64,000 nt of DNA from Marinoscillum sp. MHG1-6 (GTDB taxonomy: Bacteria; Bacteroidota; Bacteroidia; Cytophagales; Cyclobacteriaceae), in NCBI RefSeq assembly GCF_024714475.1, contig NZ_JAMZMI010000001.1:620001-684000 (forward strand). Reading direction: 5' to 3'. A program made the translations under genes and the position numbers. Shown here piece after piece: positions 1 through 9,238 of the stretch (its first letter is position 1; the number at the start of each line of letters is the position of its first letter). The notes beneath the pieces were generated by a model. The model searched no databases. It was not told the origin of the DNA and saw nothing but the letters and a program-made list of their open reading frames with translations.

Positions 1-150
1 TCCAACGATCATATAAAACGAAGTAGTCTTACCTGCTCCGTTGGGACCCAGCAATCCGACAATTTCGCCCTGATTAACAGATACGGAAATCCCTTTTACT
101 ACCGTTCGCTTCTTGTATTTTTTAATGAGTGTATCTGCTCTTAGCTCCAT
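1..150 (-). CDS. lptB: LPS export ABC transporter ATP-binding protein LptB (N-terminal part)
   Basis: This is the first 50 codons of an ABC ATPase; the rest lies beyond the left edge. The translation starts [12 protein letters not shown] and contains the Walker A segment [16 protein letters not shown], which closely matches LptB, including the aromatic residue after the P-loop. LptB powers the LptB2FG complex, which extracts lipopolysaccharide from the inner membrane for transport to the outer membrane. The start is the ATG whose complement lies at 148-150. Only the N-terminus is visible, so another ABC ATPase cannot be fully excluded. Confidence 0.8.
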   Translation of the reverse strand, partial: MELRADTLIKKYKKRTVVKGISVSVNQGEIVGLLGPNGAGKTTSFYMIVG

Positions 151-220
151 GACGTTTTGCGGTTTGTCCGAAAGGTTTGCATTTTATAACGAAACCATGA
201 CCTTTTGCGCATGCAATTTA

Positions 221-1924
221 TCAATCAAATTTTATATCCTTAATCATTAACTGTAGCCTTTTGTTTCCTCTGAAGTTGTTTTCTTCAATGTGATAAGCGA
301 GGCTAAAGGGGCGTCCAGACTTAATCTCTTCATAAAACCCGACCATCCCAAATCCAATAGCATCAAAAGAGTTTTTCGGGTTCGTTTGAAACACATTCAG
401 TTTCAAATGCTTCTCTTTCAACAGTCGCGGTTCAAAAGCACATCTAACTTCTTTAGTTGAGAAAACAGGTTGAAGGTTATGTGGTCCAAAAGGAGCCATT
501 TGATTAATAATGTTGTATGACTTAAAGTTGATAAAGTCAAAGTCGATTTCAAGATCTATATCCAGCTTGGGAATGAGTAACTCAGGTGCAATGGATGATG
601 CCACGGTCTCCTCAAACTTCTGCTGGAAGTCCTTAATTTTTTCAAGACTCAAGGTCAATCCTGCGGCATGAGTATGTCCTCCGTATTGTTCCAGGAGGTC
701 ACTACAGGAGGAGATGGCCTCATAGATGTCAAAACCTTCTACTGATCGGGCAGATCCCGTCGCTTTATTGCCGGATTCGGTAAGAATAATGGTGGGTCGG
801 TAATAGGTTTCTATACAGCGTGAAGCCACGATGCCAATGACACCCTTGTGCCAGTCATTTTTGAACAAAACAGTGGTTTTGGCATCTGCCAACCGACTAT
901 CCGCTTCAATCATTGCCAGGGCTTCCTTTGTTATGTTTTGATCAAAGGTTTTCCGCTCTGTATTTTTTGCATTGAGACTATCAGAAAAATTTACCAAATC
1001 GTGATCTTCTTCGGCCAGCAAGAGCTTCACAGATTCTTTTGCGTGGGTGAGTCGACCGGCAGCGTTGATCCTTGGCCCGATGTAAAAGACAATATCAGAG
1101 ACCGATACAGGAGGCTTCAAATTACTGATCTCCATCAGCGAGGCCAGTCCTTTGATGGGTGATTGATTGAGTTTTTTGATTCCAAAATGTGCCAGCACTC
1201 GGTTTTCACCAGTAATAGGTACAATGTCAGAGGCGATACTAACGGCTACCAAATCCAAAAACTCATACAGTAGCTCAATGGGAATGGTATTTTGAATACA
1301 AAACCCCTGAAGAAGTTTAAAACCTACACCGCAGCCGGACAATTCTTTATAAGGATATTCGTCATCGTTTTGTTTGGGATCAAGGATCGCATAGGCGTCA
1401 GGTAATATGTCCCCGGGGAGGTGGTGATCGCAGATGATCAGGTCAATTCCAAGTTCTTTGGCAAGAGCCGCTTTTTCAACGGCTTTGATCCCACAATCCA
1501 GACTGATAATTAAGTTGATTCCCTGGTCCTTCGCATAATGGATGCCCTTTTCGGAAATACCGTAACCTTCTGAATATCTATCGGGAATGTAGTATTCGAT
1601 TTGGTCCGTAAACTTTCTTAGAAAGCCATAAACCAGGCTGACCGAGGTGGTTCCATCGACATCATAATCACCGTAAATAAGTATCTTCTCATGGTTGAAA
1701 ATTGCCTCGCAAAGCCTGTTTACAGCCCTTTCCATTCCCTTCATGAGAAATGGGTCGTGCAATTGATCCAATGACGGTCTAAAGAAATCACGCGCGTCAT
1801 CAAATGTATTGATTTCTCGCTGTGCAATTAATTGAGCTAAAGTCGTGTTGATATTTAGGGAAGTGGACAATTCCTGCACTGTTTCCTCATTTGGTACCCT
1901 TTTGTACATCCACCTTTTTTCCAT
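221..1924 (-). CDS. recJ: Single-stranded-DNA-specific exonuclease RecJ
   Basis: RecJ is a 5'-3' exonuclease on single-stranded DNA that acts in recombination and mismatch or base excision repair. The 567-residue product has the DHH phosphoesterase motifs in order: DYDVDG at 86-91, SLDCG near 141, DHH at 166-168, GPRINAAGRL near 285 and the DHHA1 signature GGHTHAAG near 415, then an OB-like C-terminal part. The length is normal for the family. It starts at an ATG and lies 70 bp downstream of lptB on the same strand. A short divergent spacer separates it from the next gene. All metal-binding motifs look intact. Confidence 0.95.
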   Translation of the reverse strand: MEKRWMYKRVPNEETVQELSTSLNINTTLAQLIAQREINTFDDARDFFRPSLDQLHDPFLMKGMERAVNRLCEAIFNHEKILIYGDYDVDGTTSVSLVYGFLRKFTDQIEYYIPDRYSEGYGISEKGIHYAKDQGINLIISLDCGIKAVEKAALAKELGIDLIICDHHLPGDILPDAYAILDPKQNDDEYPYKELSGCGVGFKLLQGFCIQNTIPIELLYEFLDLVAVSIASDIVPITGENRVLAHFGIKKLNQSPIKGLASLMEISNLKPPVSVSDIVFYIGPRINAAGRLTHAKESVKLLLAEEDHDLVNFSDSLNAKNTERKTFDQNITKEALAMIEADSRLADAKTTVLFKNDWHKGVIGIVASRCIETYYRPTIILTESGNKATGSARSVEGFDIYEAISSCSDLLEQYGGHTHAAGLTLSLEKIKDFQQKFEETVASSIAPELLIPKLDIDLEIDFDFINFKSYNIINQMAPFGPHNLQPVFSTKEVRCAFEPRLLKEKHLKLNVFQTNPKNSFDAIGFGMVGFYEEIKSGRPFSLAYHIEENNFRGNKRLQLMIKDIKFD

Positions 1925-2054
1925 GGGATGAAATTAGGTAAATCAGATCAAATAAGAGGTTTCATTTTGTCTCTCAAGTAGGGGCTTTTTGATCCATACC
2001 CCCTTTTAATTGAATTGAATTGGTTAATTTGTATTTTCTAGCGGACATATCTTT

Positions 2055-2714
2055 ATGAGGGTTACATTAAGTGAGGTTTGGAATTTTGCGGACATTATCA
2101 AAAATGACGAGAAAGGCTGGTCATTTGCGCTTCATGCAGGCAATGCCGTGGTGGATAGTATTTCGAAAGAGACCCTTCAGCAATTACGAGATGACAATGA
2201 TTTCAACACGGAGCTTCTTCCGGAAATTTTCACTTTTCGTGATATCCTTTGGCAGCCGGATGTTTTTATAGAAGCCACCCAAAGTCTACCAAGTCTGCGG
2301 GTTTTGCAGGCGTATTGTGAAGGTCAGGCAAGGGTTAATGAGGAAACGGGTGGAGAGTTAGGAAATATTTATGCAGAGCTTCTCCGAATGTTGGGAAAGG
2401 AAACAGGCAATGCGGTAGAGCAATTGGGCAAGGAGAATCCAAATGTTACAAACGTGTTGGGGACCCTTCGAAAAAACACATTTCCGATCATTAAATTCTT
2501 TATTGTTCATCCTCGAAATCGACTGGATTATTACCGTGATGCGGTCAACAGATTGAATTATGCGGTGAAGGTCATCATTACTGAATTCAACGGTAAATAC
2601 ACCGACTTACAAGACCCTTTTTGGGAAGTTCTCTACGATAAACACAAAACGAGTCATGCAGAAGACAAAGCAGTCCAGCCGAAGGGAAAAGAGCGGATAG
2701 AAAAAGAGGGATAA
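2055..2714 (+). CDS. Uncharacterised soluble protein
   Basis: I do not recognise this 219-residue protein. It has no signal peptide or membrane segment. It looks mostly helical, with a charged, lysine-rich C-terminal tail that ends after GKERIEKEG and may be disordered. The ATG at 2055 follows an AT-rich divergent spacer shared with recJ. The gene lies 58 bp before a VTT-type membrane protein gene and may be cotranscribed with it and hemH. Coding is supported by a long open frame, balanced codon use and co-orientation with its neighbours. Confidence 0.7.
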   Translation: MRVTLSEVWNFADIIKNDEKGWSFALHAGNAVVDSISKETLQQLRDDNDFNTELLPEIFTFRDILWQPDVFIEATQSLPSLRVLQAYCEGQARVNEETGGELGNIYAELLRMLGKETGNAVEQLGKENPNVTNVLGTLRKNTFPIIKFFIVHPRNRLDYYRDAVNRLNYAVKVIITEFNGKYTDLQDPFWEVLYDKHKTSHAEDKAVQPKGKERIEKEG

Positions 2715-2772
2715 GCTTTAACACACAAAATTTTGATCGTAATTTCGGGTTCATTTCTCAAATTCCATTTGA

Positions 2773-3378
2773 ATGAGTGAAGCCGAAGACAATCTTCCAA
2801 CGACCGAGCGAAGTGAACGCATCAGATTTTTCCTTCAAAATCTGGCGAAAGGTCTTGTTTGGCTGACGGTCATCGTGGGTGGATACTTTTATCTGAAACA
2901 ACATTTCAACTTTACTCTGGAGGATGTGTTGGGCTCTTTTTATGATCGGCCCGACATTATTTTTTCAATTTTTTTTGTTTCTGAGGCCGTTTTCGGAATT
3001 ATTCCTCCGGAGCTGTTCATGTTATGGTCATTACGAGATGAGGTGCTAAAACTGTACATCCTCAATGTTACGGCTCTTGCATCCATATCCTATATGGCGG
3101 GAGTGATGGGCTATTTCATTGGGTCACATTTTAGTACTACAAAGATTTATCGGCTGCTTAGGCGAAACTATTTAGGGAGACTGGATAAACATCTCAACCG
3201 CTTTGGTGGTTTCCTGATTATTGTTGCGGCATGGACTCCATTACCATTTTCAGGAGTGTGTATGCTCATCGGCGCGGTGAAATACCCGGCGAAAAGATTT
3301 TTGATTATCTCTCTGAGCAGGTTCTTGCGTTACGCAACTTATGCTGCGATCATTTGGGAGGCTAATATTTTGCAATGA
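2773..3378 (+). CDS. VTT/DedA-like (SNARE-associated) membrane protein
   Basis: A 201-residue integral membrane protein with about four to five hydrophobic segments. The segment around residues 60-85, with FGIIPPELFMLWS, and the later WTPLPFSGVCMLIGAVKYP fit the re-entrant-loop pattern of the VTT/DedA superfamily. Bacterial members support lipid flipping and membrane homeostasis. The exact role here is unknown. Its TGA stop overlaps the ATG of hemH in an ATGA arrangement (3375-3378), which implies translational coupling. The N-terminal 25 residues are polar and probably cytoplasmic. Confidence 0.7.
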   Translation: MSEAEDNLPTTERSERIRFFLQNLAKGLVWLTVIVGGYFYLKQHFNFTLEDVLGSFYDRPDIIFSIFFVSEAVFGIIPPELFMLWSLRDEVLKLYILNVTALASISYMAGVMGYFIGSHFSTTKIYRLLRRNYLGRLDKHLNRFGGFLIIVAAWTPLPFSGVCMLIGAVKYPAKRFLIISLSRFLRYATYAAIIWEANILQ

Positions 3379-4385
3379 GTAAAAAAGGAGTTTTACTGGT
3401 CAATCTGGGAACACCCGATTCTACGAGTGTTTCTGACGTAAGGAAGTATTTAAGGGAGTTTTTGTCGGACAAGCGTGTCATTGATATTCCCGATTTACCA
3501 AGATGGATGCTGGTGAACCTGATCATTGCACCATTTCGAGCTCCTAAATCTGCTGCGGAGTATCAAAAGCTATTTACTGAGAGAGGGTCCCCATTGAAAT
3601 ATTACACAGAAGATTTGCTTGACCCGTTAAGAAAGCGGTTAGGTGATAATTATGTTGTGGAATATGCCATGAGATATCAGAACCCGAGCATTGAGGAGGG
3701 GTTGAAAAAACTAAGTGGCGAGAATGTAAGTAGTATTCATGTGATCCCATTGTTTCCGCAGTATGCTTCCGCTACAACAGGTTCGGTCATCGATAAGGTG
3801 ATGGAGATCACCAAAAACTGGCAGGTAATTCCGGAGATAAAGTTTACTTCACAGTTTTTGGAAAACGACCTGTTTATTGACACCATCGTGAAAAAGGGAA
3901 AAGCCCGGATGGACGAGCATGAATATGACCATTTTGTATTTAGCTACCATGGTTTACCCGAGCGACAAATCAAAAAATCCTCGGTTGGTGATCAATGTCA
4001 ACTCGGATCATGCTGCTATGAGTTTCACAGCAGCAACCAGTTTTGCTATCGTGCGCAGTGTTTTCATACTACGCGATTATTAATACAGAAGCTGGGCATA
4101 TCGGAGGATAAATACACGGTATGTTTTCAGTCACGCTTGGGTAAAGATCCCTGGGTTCAGCCCTATACGGAAGAGACGTTGCACAATCTTGCCAAAAGTG
4201 GTGTGAAGAAGGTACTGGCCTTTTCTCCAGCCTTTGTTTCGGACTGTCTGGAAACCACCATCGAGGTGGGGGAAACCTATCATGAGGAATTCCTTGAAGC
4301 CGGGGGAGAGCGTTGGGATCTGGTTGAGAGCCTAAATGACGACCCCATGTGGATCGAATGCTTGAAAGACCTGGTACTGGACTAG
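3375..4385 (+). CDS. hemH: Ferrochelatase
   Basis: Ferrochelatase inserts ferrous iron into protoporphyrin IX (or coproporphyrin III in the coproporphyrin branch) at the end of haem synthesis. The 336-residue protein opens with KGVLLVNLGTPDS. It carries FSYHGLPERQ, which holds the catalytic histidine, and later FSPAFVSDCLETTIEVG, which matches the family signature with the conserved glutamate. A cysteine cluster (QCQLGSCCYEF, then CYRAQC) lies after the histidine. The start overlaps the preceding stop by four bases. The TAG stop lies in a CTAG shared with the convergent cysteine desulfurase gene. Confidence 0.95.
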   Translation: MSKKGVLLVNLGTPDSTSVSDVRKYLREFLSDKRVIDIPDLPRWMLVNLIIAPFRAPKSAAEYQKLFTERGSPLKYYTEDLLDPLRKRLGDNYVVEYAMRYQNPSIEEGLKKLSGENVSSIHVIPLFPQYASATTGSVIDKVMEITKNWQVIPEIKFTSQFLENDLFIDTIVKKGKARMDEHEYDHFVFSYHGLPERQIKKSSVGDQCQLGSCCYEFHSSNQFCYRAQCFHTTRLLIQKLGISEDKYTVCFQSRLGKDPWVQPYTEETLHNLAKSGVKKVLAFSPAFVSDCLETTIEVGETYHEEFLEAGGERWDLVESLNDDPMWIECLKDLVLD

Positions 4386-5527
4386 ATCGTCGATTCTCTC
4401 TTAAGAATATCTGAGAGTTTATTGACCGCATATTCAGCTTCTTCCAAAGTGCTATTTCGACTAAAAGAAAAACGTATAGCTCCTCTTTCGGGATCGGCAC
4501 CTATGGCAGTCAAAACATGCGAACCAATATTCGAACCGCTACTACAAGCGCTGCCTCCTGAAACAGAAACTCCTTCGATATCCAGGTTGAAAAGCAGCAT
4601 TTCGTTGGCATCCGATGGAGGAATAGAAACATTAAGGACCGTATAAAGACTGTTGTTTAGGTCAGCACCACCTCCATTGAAAGCCACCCCTTCAATTTTA
4701 TCCTTGAGCAGCGTGATCATATGCGATTTCACCGATTCAATTTGCTTTTGGTGAGCTTCCATATTTTCATAAGCCAATTCCAATGCCTTCGCCAGGCCTA
4801 TGATCCCATAGACATTTTCGGTGCCTCCGCGCATGTTTCGTTCTTGTGCTCCACCATGGATATAGGGAGCAATTTTTTTCTCGTGGTTTATGTACAGGAA
4901 TCCTACTCCTTTTGGGCCATGAAATTTATGAGCGGATCCGACTACAAAATCGACTTTGGTATTCTGAAGATCGTGACGAAAATGAGCCATAGACTGAACG
5001 GTGTCTGAGTGAAAGATGGCATCATGTTCCCGACATATTTCTCCGATAGTATGAATGTCGTTCAGATTGCCAATCTCATTATTCGCATGCATCAAAGACA
5101 CGAGACAATTTTTTTCTTGAGTCAAAAGTGCCGTAAGCTGATCAAGTAAAATATTCCCTAAAGGATCGACATCAAGTAGTTGCAGTTTTACGCGACCCGT
5201 CTTTTCGAGATATTCCGCCGTGTGAAGGACCGCATGATGCTCTAAGGGTGAAGTTATGATGTTCTTGACGCCATACTGTTCGGTTGCATTGATTAGAGCA
5301 GTGTTGTCCGCTTCGGTACCTCCGGAGGTAAAGAATATTTCCGATGGAGAAGTGTTAAGCAGTTCCGCAACTCTTTTGCGGGATTTTTCAATCGCAACCC
5401 TAACCTGCCTCCCATGAGAATGGATGGAAGAGGGGTTTCCGAAGTGATTGACCATGAAAGGCATCATTTCATCTATGACTGCCTGATCAAGAGGAGTAGT
5501 AGCTGCATTGTCAAAATAAACCTTCAT
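4382..5527 (-). CDS. Cysteine desulfurase (NifS/IscS family, class V aminotransferase fold)
   Basis: A PLP enzyme that takes sulfur from cysteine for Fe-S clusters or tRNA thiolation. The 381-residue protein starts MKVYFDNAATTPLD, typical of NifS/IscS. The PLP lysine lies in GSAHKFHGPKGVG, and the catalytic persulfide cysteine in the loop VSGGSACSSGSN. No isc or suf partner genes are adjacent, so whether it serves Fe-S assembly or tRNA modification is not shown. The gene is convergent with hemH; both TAG stops lie in the palindrome CTAG at 4382-4385. Confidence 0.93.
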   Translation of the reverse strand: MKVYFDNAATTPLDQAVIDEMMPFMVNHFGNPSSIHSHGRQVRVAIEKSRKRVAELLNTSPSEIFFTSGGTEADNTALINATEQYGVKNIITSPLEHHAVLHTAEYLEKTGRVKLQLLDVDPLGNILLDQLTALLTQEKNCLVSLMHANNEIGNLNDIHTIGEICREHDAIFHSDTVQSMAHFRHDLQNTKVDFVVGSAHKFHGPKGVGFLYINHEKKIAPYIHGGAQERNMRGGTENVYGIIGLAKALELAYENMEAHQKQIESVKSHMITLLKDKIEGVAFNGGGADLNNSLYTVLNVSIPPSDANEMLLFNLDIEGVSVSGGSACSSGSNIGSHVLTAIGADPERGAIRFSFSRNSTLEEAEYAVNKLSDILKRESTI

Positions 5528-5554
5528 GGCTCAATATTCTTACTTTTGGTCTCG

Positions 5555-5588
5555 CAAAACTAAACATATTACATGGGCGTACGAACAA
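5555..5588 (-). promoter_or_regulatory. Putative Bacteroidota promoter of the cysteine desulfurase gene
   Basis: On the minus strand TAGTTTTG (5555-5562) matches the -7 consensus TAnnTTTG. A TTG at 5586-5588 lies 23 bases further upstream as a possible -33 element. Its distance of 27 bp from the ATG is suitable. The call rests on motif match only. Confidence 0.4.
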
Positions 5589-5589
5589 G

Positions 5590-6213
5590 ATGAATATGCG
5601 GTTAGGAATAGAAGTATTGGATTATTTAAAGCGGGTTCAGGCGATGGCTAAAACCGGGTTGAGCTATACAGAAAACCCTTATGATGTGGAGCGCTATGAA
5701 GAGTTGAGGGATTACACTAACAAGATGATTAGCTTGATATCCGGAATGCAGAATGAAGAAGTCAAAGCCTACTTTGATCATTTGGATCGGTACCCAACTC
5801 CGAAGGTGGATGTGCGCGCTTTTGTGGTGAAAGAGGAAAGACTTCTCATGGTTTGCGAGAATACAGATGGTAAGTGGGCGATCCCGGGAGGTTGGGCTGA
5901 TATTGGCGTTTCCCCTGAAGAGAATGTCATCAAAGAGGTGAAGGAGGAGACAGGGTTTCAGGTTAAGGTGAAAAAGCTGTTGGCCGTTTGGGACAAAAGA
6001 AAACATGATCATCCACCGGCAGCGGAGTATGTCTATAAACTAAATTTCCTTTGCGAGATTACAGGGGGATCTTTGAATCCCGGCCATGAAACTTTGGGAG
6101 CGGATTTTTTTGAATTTGAGAATTTGCCTGAGTTGTCCCTGGATAGGAACACAACCAAACAAATCCTCAAATTAAGGGAGCTGGCACGATCCTCTGAAAC
6201 AGCCTTTGACTAG
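5590..6213 (+). CDS. NUDIX hydrolase with helical N-terminal domain
   Basis: A 207-residue Nudix enzyme that would hydrolyse a nucleoside diphosphate linked to another group. The first 65 residues form a helical N-terminal domain like that of the YjhB/CDP-Chase group (Nudix_hydro_N). The Nudix box lies around residues 98-120 (GWADIGVSP then KEVKEETGF). The catalytic glutamates of the E-x2-EE core are present. The usual Glu after G-x5 is Val, and the usual Arg of the REVxEE core is Lys. Two ATGs lie six bases apart (5590, 5596); I took the first. It is convergent with glmM, sharing a CTAG at 6210-6213. The substrate cannot be told from sequence. Confidence 0.88.
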   Translation: MNMRLGIEVLDYLKRVQAMAKTGLSYTENPYDVERYEELRDYTNKMISLISGMQNEEVKAYFDHLDRYPTPKVDVRAFVVKEERLLMVCENTDGKWAIPGGWADIGVSPEENVIKEVKEETGFQVKVKKLLAVWDKRKHDHPPAAEYVYKLNFLCEITGGSLNPGHETLGADFFEFENLPELSLDRNTTKQILKLRELARSSETAFD

Positions 6214-7592
6214 GCCGAGATCAACTCTTTTATATCCATCATGAGCTTTTGTGCCAGATGGTCGGCGGTAGACGCACTTTCCGACTCTGCATAGATCCGT
6301 ATAATGGGTTCAGTGTTGGATTTTCTTAAATGAACCCACTCATTGGTAAATTCTATTTTTAGACCATCAATGGTAGTGGACGGATTCTTGGCATACTTTT
6401 CCTGAAGCTGGGCTAGCACCTTATCCAGGTCCAACTCTGGGTCCAGCTCAATCTTATTTTTCGAGATATGGTAGCCTGGGTATTTGGCCTTCAGCATGGA
6501 ACAACTTTTCCCGAACTCAGCTAAATGAGAAAGGAATAAGGCAATCCCTACAAGGGCATCCCTACCATAGTGAAGCTCTGGTAAAATGATTCCGCCATTC
6601 CCTTCACCGCCGATGACGGCGTTGACCTCTTTCATTTTGGTCACTACATTGACTTCTCCTACTGCAGCACTTGAATACTCACATCCATGCTTGAGGGTAA
6701 TGTCTTTGAGAGCCTTAGTGGATGAAAGGTTTGAGACCGTATTTCCTTTCTTTTTGCCAAGTACATAGTCGGCTACTGAAACAAGGGTATACTCTTCTCC
6801 AAAAGGCTCTCCATCCTCTGTGATCATCACCAAACGATCTACGTCAGGGTCCACAACGAACCCAAGATCGAGATCTCCGCCTTTTACTTCACTACAGATA
6901 TGTTGAATATTCTCAGGTAGTGGCTCGGGATTGTGTGGAAATACTCCATTCGGTTCGCAATAAATTTCTTTTACCTCAACACCCAGTTTTTTTAGCAGCT
7001 TAGGCACGGCGATACCCCCGGTACTATTCACGGCATCAACGGCAACTTTAAATTTTCTGTCTTTTATCGCCTCGATGTTAATCAGGTCAAGCGCTAAAAT
7101 TTGATCAATATGCCAGTCGATATAGGTATCATTAACGGTGTAAGACCCAAATTTTTTAGGTTCTGTAAAAAGTATTTCGGGAGACTCCGCCCATTCCAAT
7201 ACTTTTTCCCCATCCCTGGCCGAGATGAATTCTCCTTTTTCATTGAGTAATTTCAGTGCATTCCAACCTGAAGGGTTATGACTTGCGGTCAGAATGATCC
7301 CTCCCTGAGCTTCTTCAGCTACTACTGCCATCTCAACGGTTGGAGTTGTGGACAGGTCAAGATCAATAACATCGATTCCCTGTGCTCTTAGCGTATTGGA
7401 AACAATAGACCTAAACAAAACACCAGAAGGGCGTGCGTCCCGACCAATGACAACTTTGGGTTTATCGCAAGTTTCTTTTAGCCACATGCCATAGCCTGCG
7501 CTAAATTTTGCGACATCTATTGGGGTGAGCGTTTCACCTACTTTTCCCCCTATGGTCCCTCTCAGACCTGAGATTGATTTAATGAGTGACAA
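6210..7592 (-). CDS. glmM: Phosphoglucosamine mutase / phosphohexomutase
   Basis: A 460-residue alpha-D-phosphohexomutase, probably interconverting glucosamine-6- and -1-phosphate for peptidoglycan and LPS precursors. Visible motifs are the catalytic phosphoserine loop TASHNPSG (Ser about 104), the metal-binding DPDVDRL near 245, the sugar-binding GEGNGG near 330 and the C-terminal phosphate-binding RKSNTEPIIRIY. The start is a TTG at 7590-7592: the conserved N-terminus SLIKSISGLRGTIGG begins right there, an in-frame stop lies six codons upstream, and no ATG intervenes. Phosphomannomutase activity is a possible alternative, because this subfamily is hard to split by sequence. Confidence 0.88.
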   Translation of the reverse strand: MSLIKSISGLRGTIGGKVGETLTPIDVAKFSAGYGMWLKETCDKPKVVIGRDARPSGVLFRSIVSNTLRAQGIDVIDLDLSTTPTVEMAVVAEEAQGGIILTASHNPSGWNALKLLNEKGEFISARDGEKVLEWAESPEILFTEPKKFGSYTVNDTYIDWHIDQILALDLINIEAIKDRKFKVAVDAVNSTGGIAVPKLLKKLGVEVKEIYCEPNGVFPHNPEPLPENIQHICSEVKGGDLDLGFVVDPDVDRLVMITEDGEPFGEEYTLVSVADYVLGKKKGNTVSNLSSTKALKDITLKHGCEYSSAAVGEVNVVTKMKEVNAVIGGEGNGGIILPELHYGRDALVGIALFLSHLAEFGKSCSMLKAKYPGYHISKNKIELDPELDLDKVLAQLQEKYAKNPSTTIDGLKIEFTNEWVHLRKSNTEPIIRIYAESESASTADHLAQKLMMDIKELISA

Positions 7593-7679
7593 ATCTTGAT
7601 TCTTTGATTATAGGCAAAAGTGGATAGGACTTTGCCAGCGATAGTTAAACTTACTTAAGCTACAGGATGTAGCCCATAC

Positions 7680-7910
7680 CTATGCGAATTTCTCCAGTAC
7701 TTTGTTGACTTCTGAGTCCGGGTTACCACAGGAATCCCCTGATTTGAGCGTTTTCCCGCAATAGCCACAGGTTGTGCCTTCTTTATTCAAAAATGGGCTT
7801 TGAGAAGCACATGTGCCCTTAAACTCTCCATTCTTCTTCAATATTAGACGCACTGACATCAAAATGAAAAACAGCGCGACAAATCCAACTCCAAGTAATA
7901 CAGTAGGCAT
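7680..7910 (-). CDS. Small membrane-anchored cysteine-rich protein
   Basis: A 76-residue protein with one N-terminal membrane helix (about residues 3-24), a short basic stretch and a C-terminal part with four cysteines, including CGYCG. The pattern suggests a membrane-anchored metal- or cluster-binding module facing one side of the membrane, but no function is assigned. Similar small membrane or secreted proteins are common in Bacteroidota. It follows the start of glmM on the same strand with an 87-bp gap. It begins at an ATG, 47 bp from the divergent TTG-initiated frame of mazG. Confidence 0.6.
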   Translation of the reverse strand: MPTVLLGVGFVALFFILMSVRLILKKNGEFKGTCASQSPFLNKEGTTCGYCGKTLKSGDSCGNPDSEVNKVLEKFA

Positions 7911-7990
7911 AAGCGTACGATTTGATGCAAAAATAAAGAATCTTTGCGTCCTATTGGTTGCAACAAAGAAATACTCCTAAAAATTTCAAA

Positions 7991-8806
7991 ATGGCTAGTT
8001 CCTTATCAAAACCTGACCTTAATCGCTCGAATAAACTGAAGGCCTTTGATCGGCTTTTGACCATTATGGATGAGCTCCGGGAAAACTGTCCGTGGGATAA
8101 AAAACAAACCATGGAAACGCTACGTCACCTAACCATTGAGGAGACTTATGAGTTGGGAGATGCTATTCTGGATGACGATCTGGAGGAGGTGAAAAAGGAG
8201 TTGGGCGACCTAATGCTACATATGGCTTTTTATGCGCGGATTGGAGATGAAAAAGGAGCCTTTGACATGGCTGATGTGCTCAACGAAGTTTGTGAGAAGC
8301 TGATACGAAGACACCCACATATTTATGGCGATGTCAAAGCAGAGGATGAAAAGGCTGTAAAGGAAAACTGGGAGAAGATTAAGCTAAAGGAAAAGGGGAA
8401 TAAATCTGTGCTGGGAGGAGTGCCGGGTTCTCTTCCAGCCATGGTGAAGGCTATGAGAATTCAGGAGAAGGCGAAGGGAGCCGGCTTTGACTGGGAAAAA
8501 AAGGAACAGGTTTGGGAGAAAGTAGAGGAGGAGATGCAGGAGTTCAAAAGCGAATTCAACATTGAAGACGAGACACAAGTCAATAAGGAAAGAGCTCAGA
8601 ATGAGTTCGGGGACCTGCTCTTTTCATTGATCAATTATTCACGCTTTATTGATATTAATCCCGAAGAGGCCCTGGAAAGAACAAACAAAAAGTTCATAAA
8701 ACGATTTACCTATCTGGAAACCCAATCAAAGAAAGACGGGAAGCGTCTTGATGAGATGTCCCTGGCCGAAATGGATGAGTATTGGGAACGAGCCAAAAAT
8801 GTATGA
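7991..8806 (+). CDS. mazG: Nucleoside triphosphate pyrophosphohydrolase MazG
   Basis: MazG hydrolyses (d)NTPs to NMP and pyrophosphate and helps clear aberrant nucleotides. The protein has two MazG repeats. The first holds CPWDKKQTMETLRHLTIEETYELGDAI and the EE..ELGD metal-binding glutamates. The second holds the EEEMQEFKSE and EFGDLLFSLINY segments. I place the start at the ATG at 7991 (271 residues). An upstream in-frame TTG at 7958 adds eleven poorly conserved residues and is less likely. mscL follows 29 bp downstream on the same strand. Confidence 0.92.
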   Translation: MASSLSKPDLNRSNKLKAFDRLLTIMDELRENCPWDKKQTMETLRHLTIEETYELGDAILDDDLEEVKKELGDLMLHMAFYARIGDEKGAFDMADVLNEVCEKLIRRHPHIYGDVKAEDEKAVKENWEKIKLKEKGNKSVLGGVPGSLPAMVKAMRIQEKAKGAGFDWEKKEQVWEKVEEEMQEFKSEFNIEDETQVNKERAQNEFGDLLFSLINYSRFIDINPEEALERTNKKFIKRFTYLETQSKKDGKRLDEMSLAEMDEYWERAKNV

Positions 8807-8835
8807 CAATTTTTTAATCACTTAATTAATCGAAC

Positions 8836-9234
8836 ATGTGGAAGGAATTTAAAACCTTCATTATGAAGGGAAACATCCTGGATTTGGCAGTAGCGGTTAT
8901 CATTGGTTCTGCTTTCAAGTCTATTGTAACATCCTTTGTTAAGGATATCATTATGCCGCCAATAGGTGTTGCACTTGGGGGAGTTGATTTTCGGGATTTG
9001 ACGATTGAGCTGGTCACTACTACTGATGAAGTGGCAGCAGTTACCATCAACTATGGTATATTTCTTCAGACGATTATTGACTTTTTAATTATCTCTTTTG
9101 TCATTTTCATGGTGATCAAAGGATATAATAAAATGCAAAGGAAGAAAGAGGAAGCTCCTGCTCCACCTCCAGAACCGTCCAAGGAAGAATTGTTGCTGAC
9201 AGAAATTCGAGATATCCTCAAACAGGCCAAATAA
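8836..9234 (+). CDS. mscL: Large-conductance mechanosensitive channel MscL
   Basis: A 132-residue pentameric channel subunit that releases solutes on hypo-osmotic shock. It opens [31 protein letters not shown], with the N-terminal amphipathic helix and TM1 pore helix. The second membrane helix is [17 protein letters not shown] near residues 80-100. After it come a proline-rich linker and a C-terminal bundle helix, as usual. Length and motif order are typical. A strong hairpin terminator follows directly. Confidence 0.96.
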   Translation: MWKEFKTFIMKGNILDLAVAVIIGSAFKSIVTSFVKDIIMPPIGVALGGVDFRDLTIELVTTTDEVAAVTINYGIFLQTIIDFLIISFVIFMVIKGYNKMQRKKEEAPAPPPEPSKEELLLTEIRDILKQAK

Positions 9235-9238
9235 AAAA

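Noticed and set aside
848-1162. Plus-strand open frame of 104 codons
   Set aside because: It lies wholly inside recJ on the other strand, and its composition is that of an antisense shadow.
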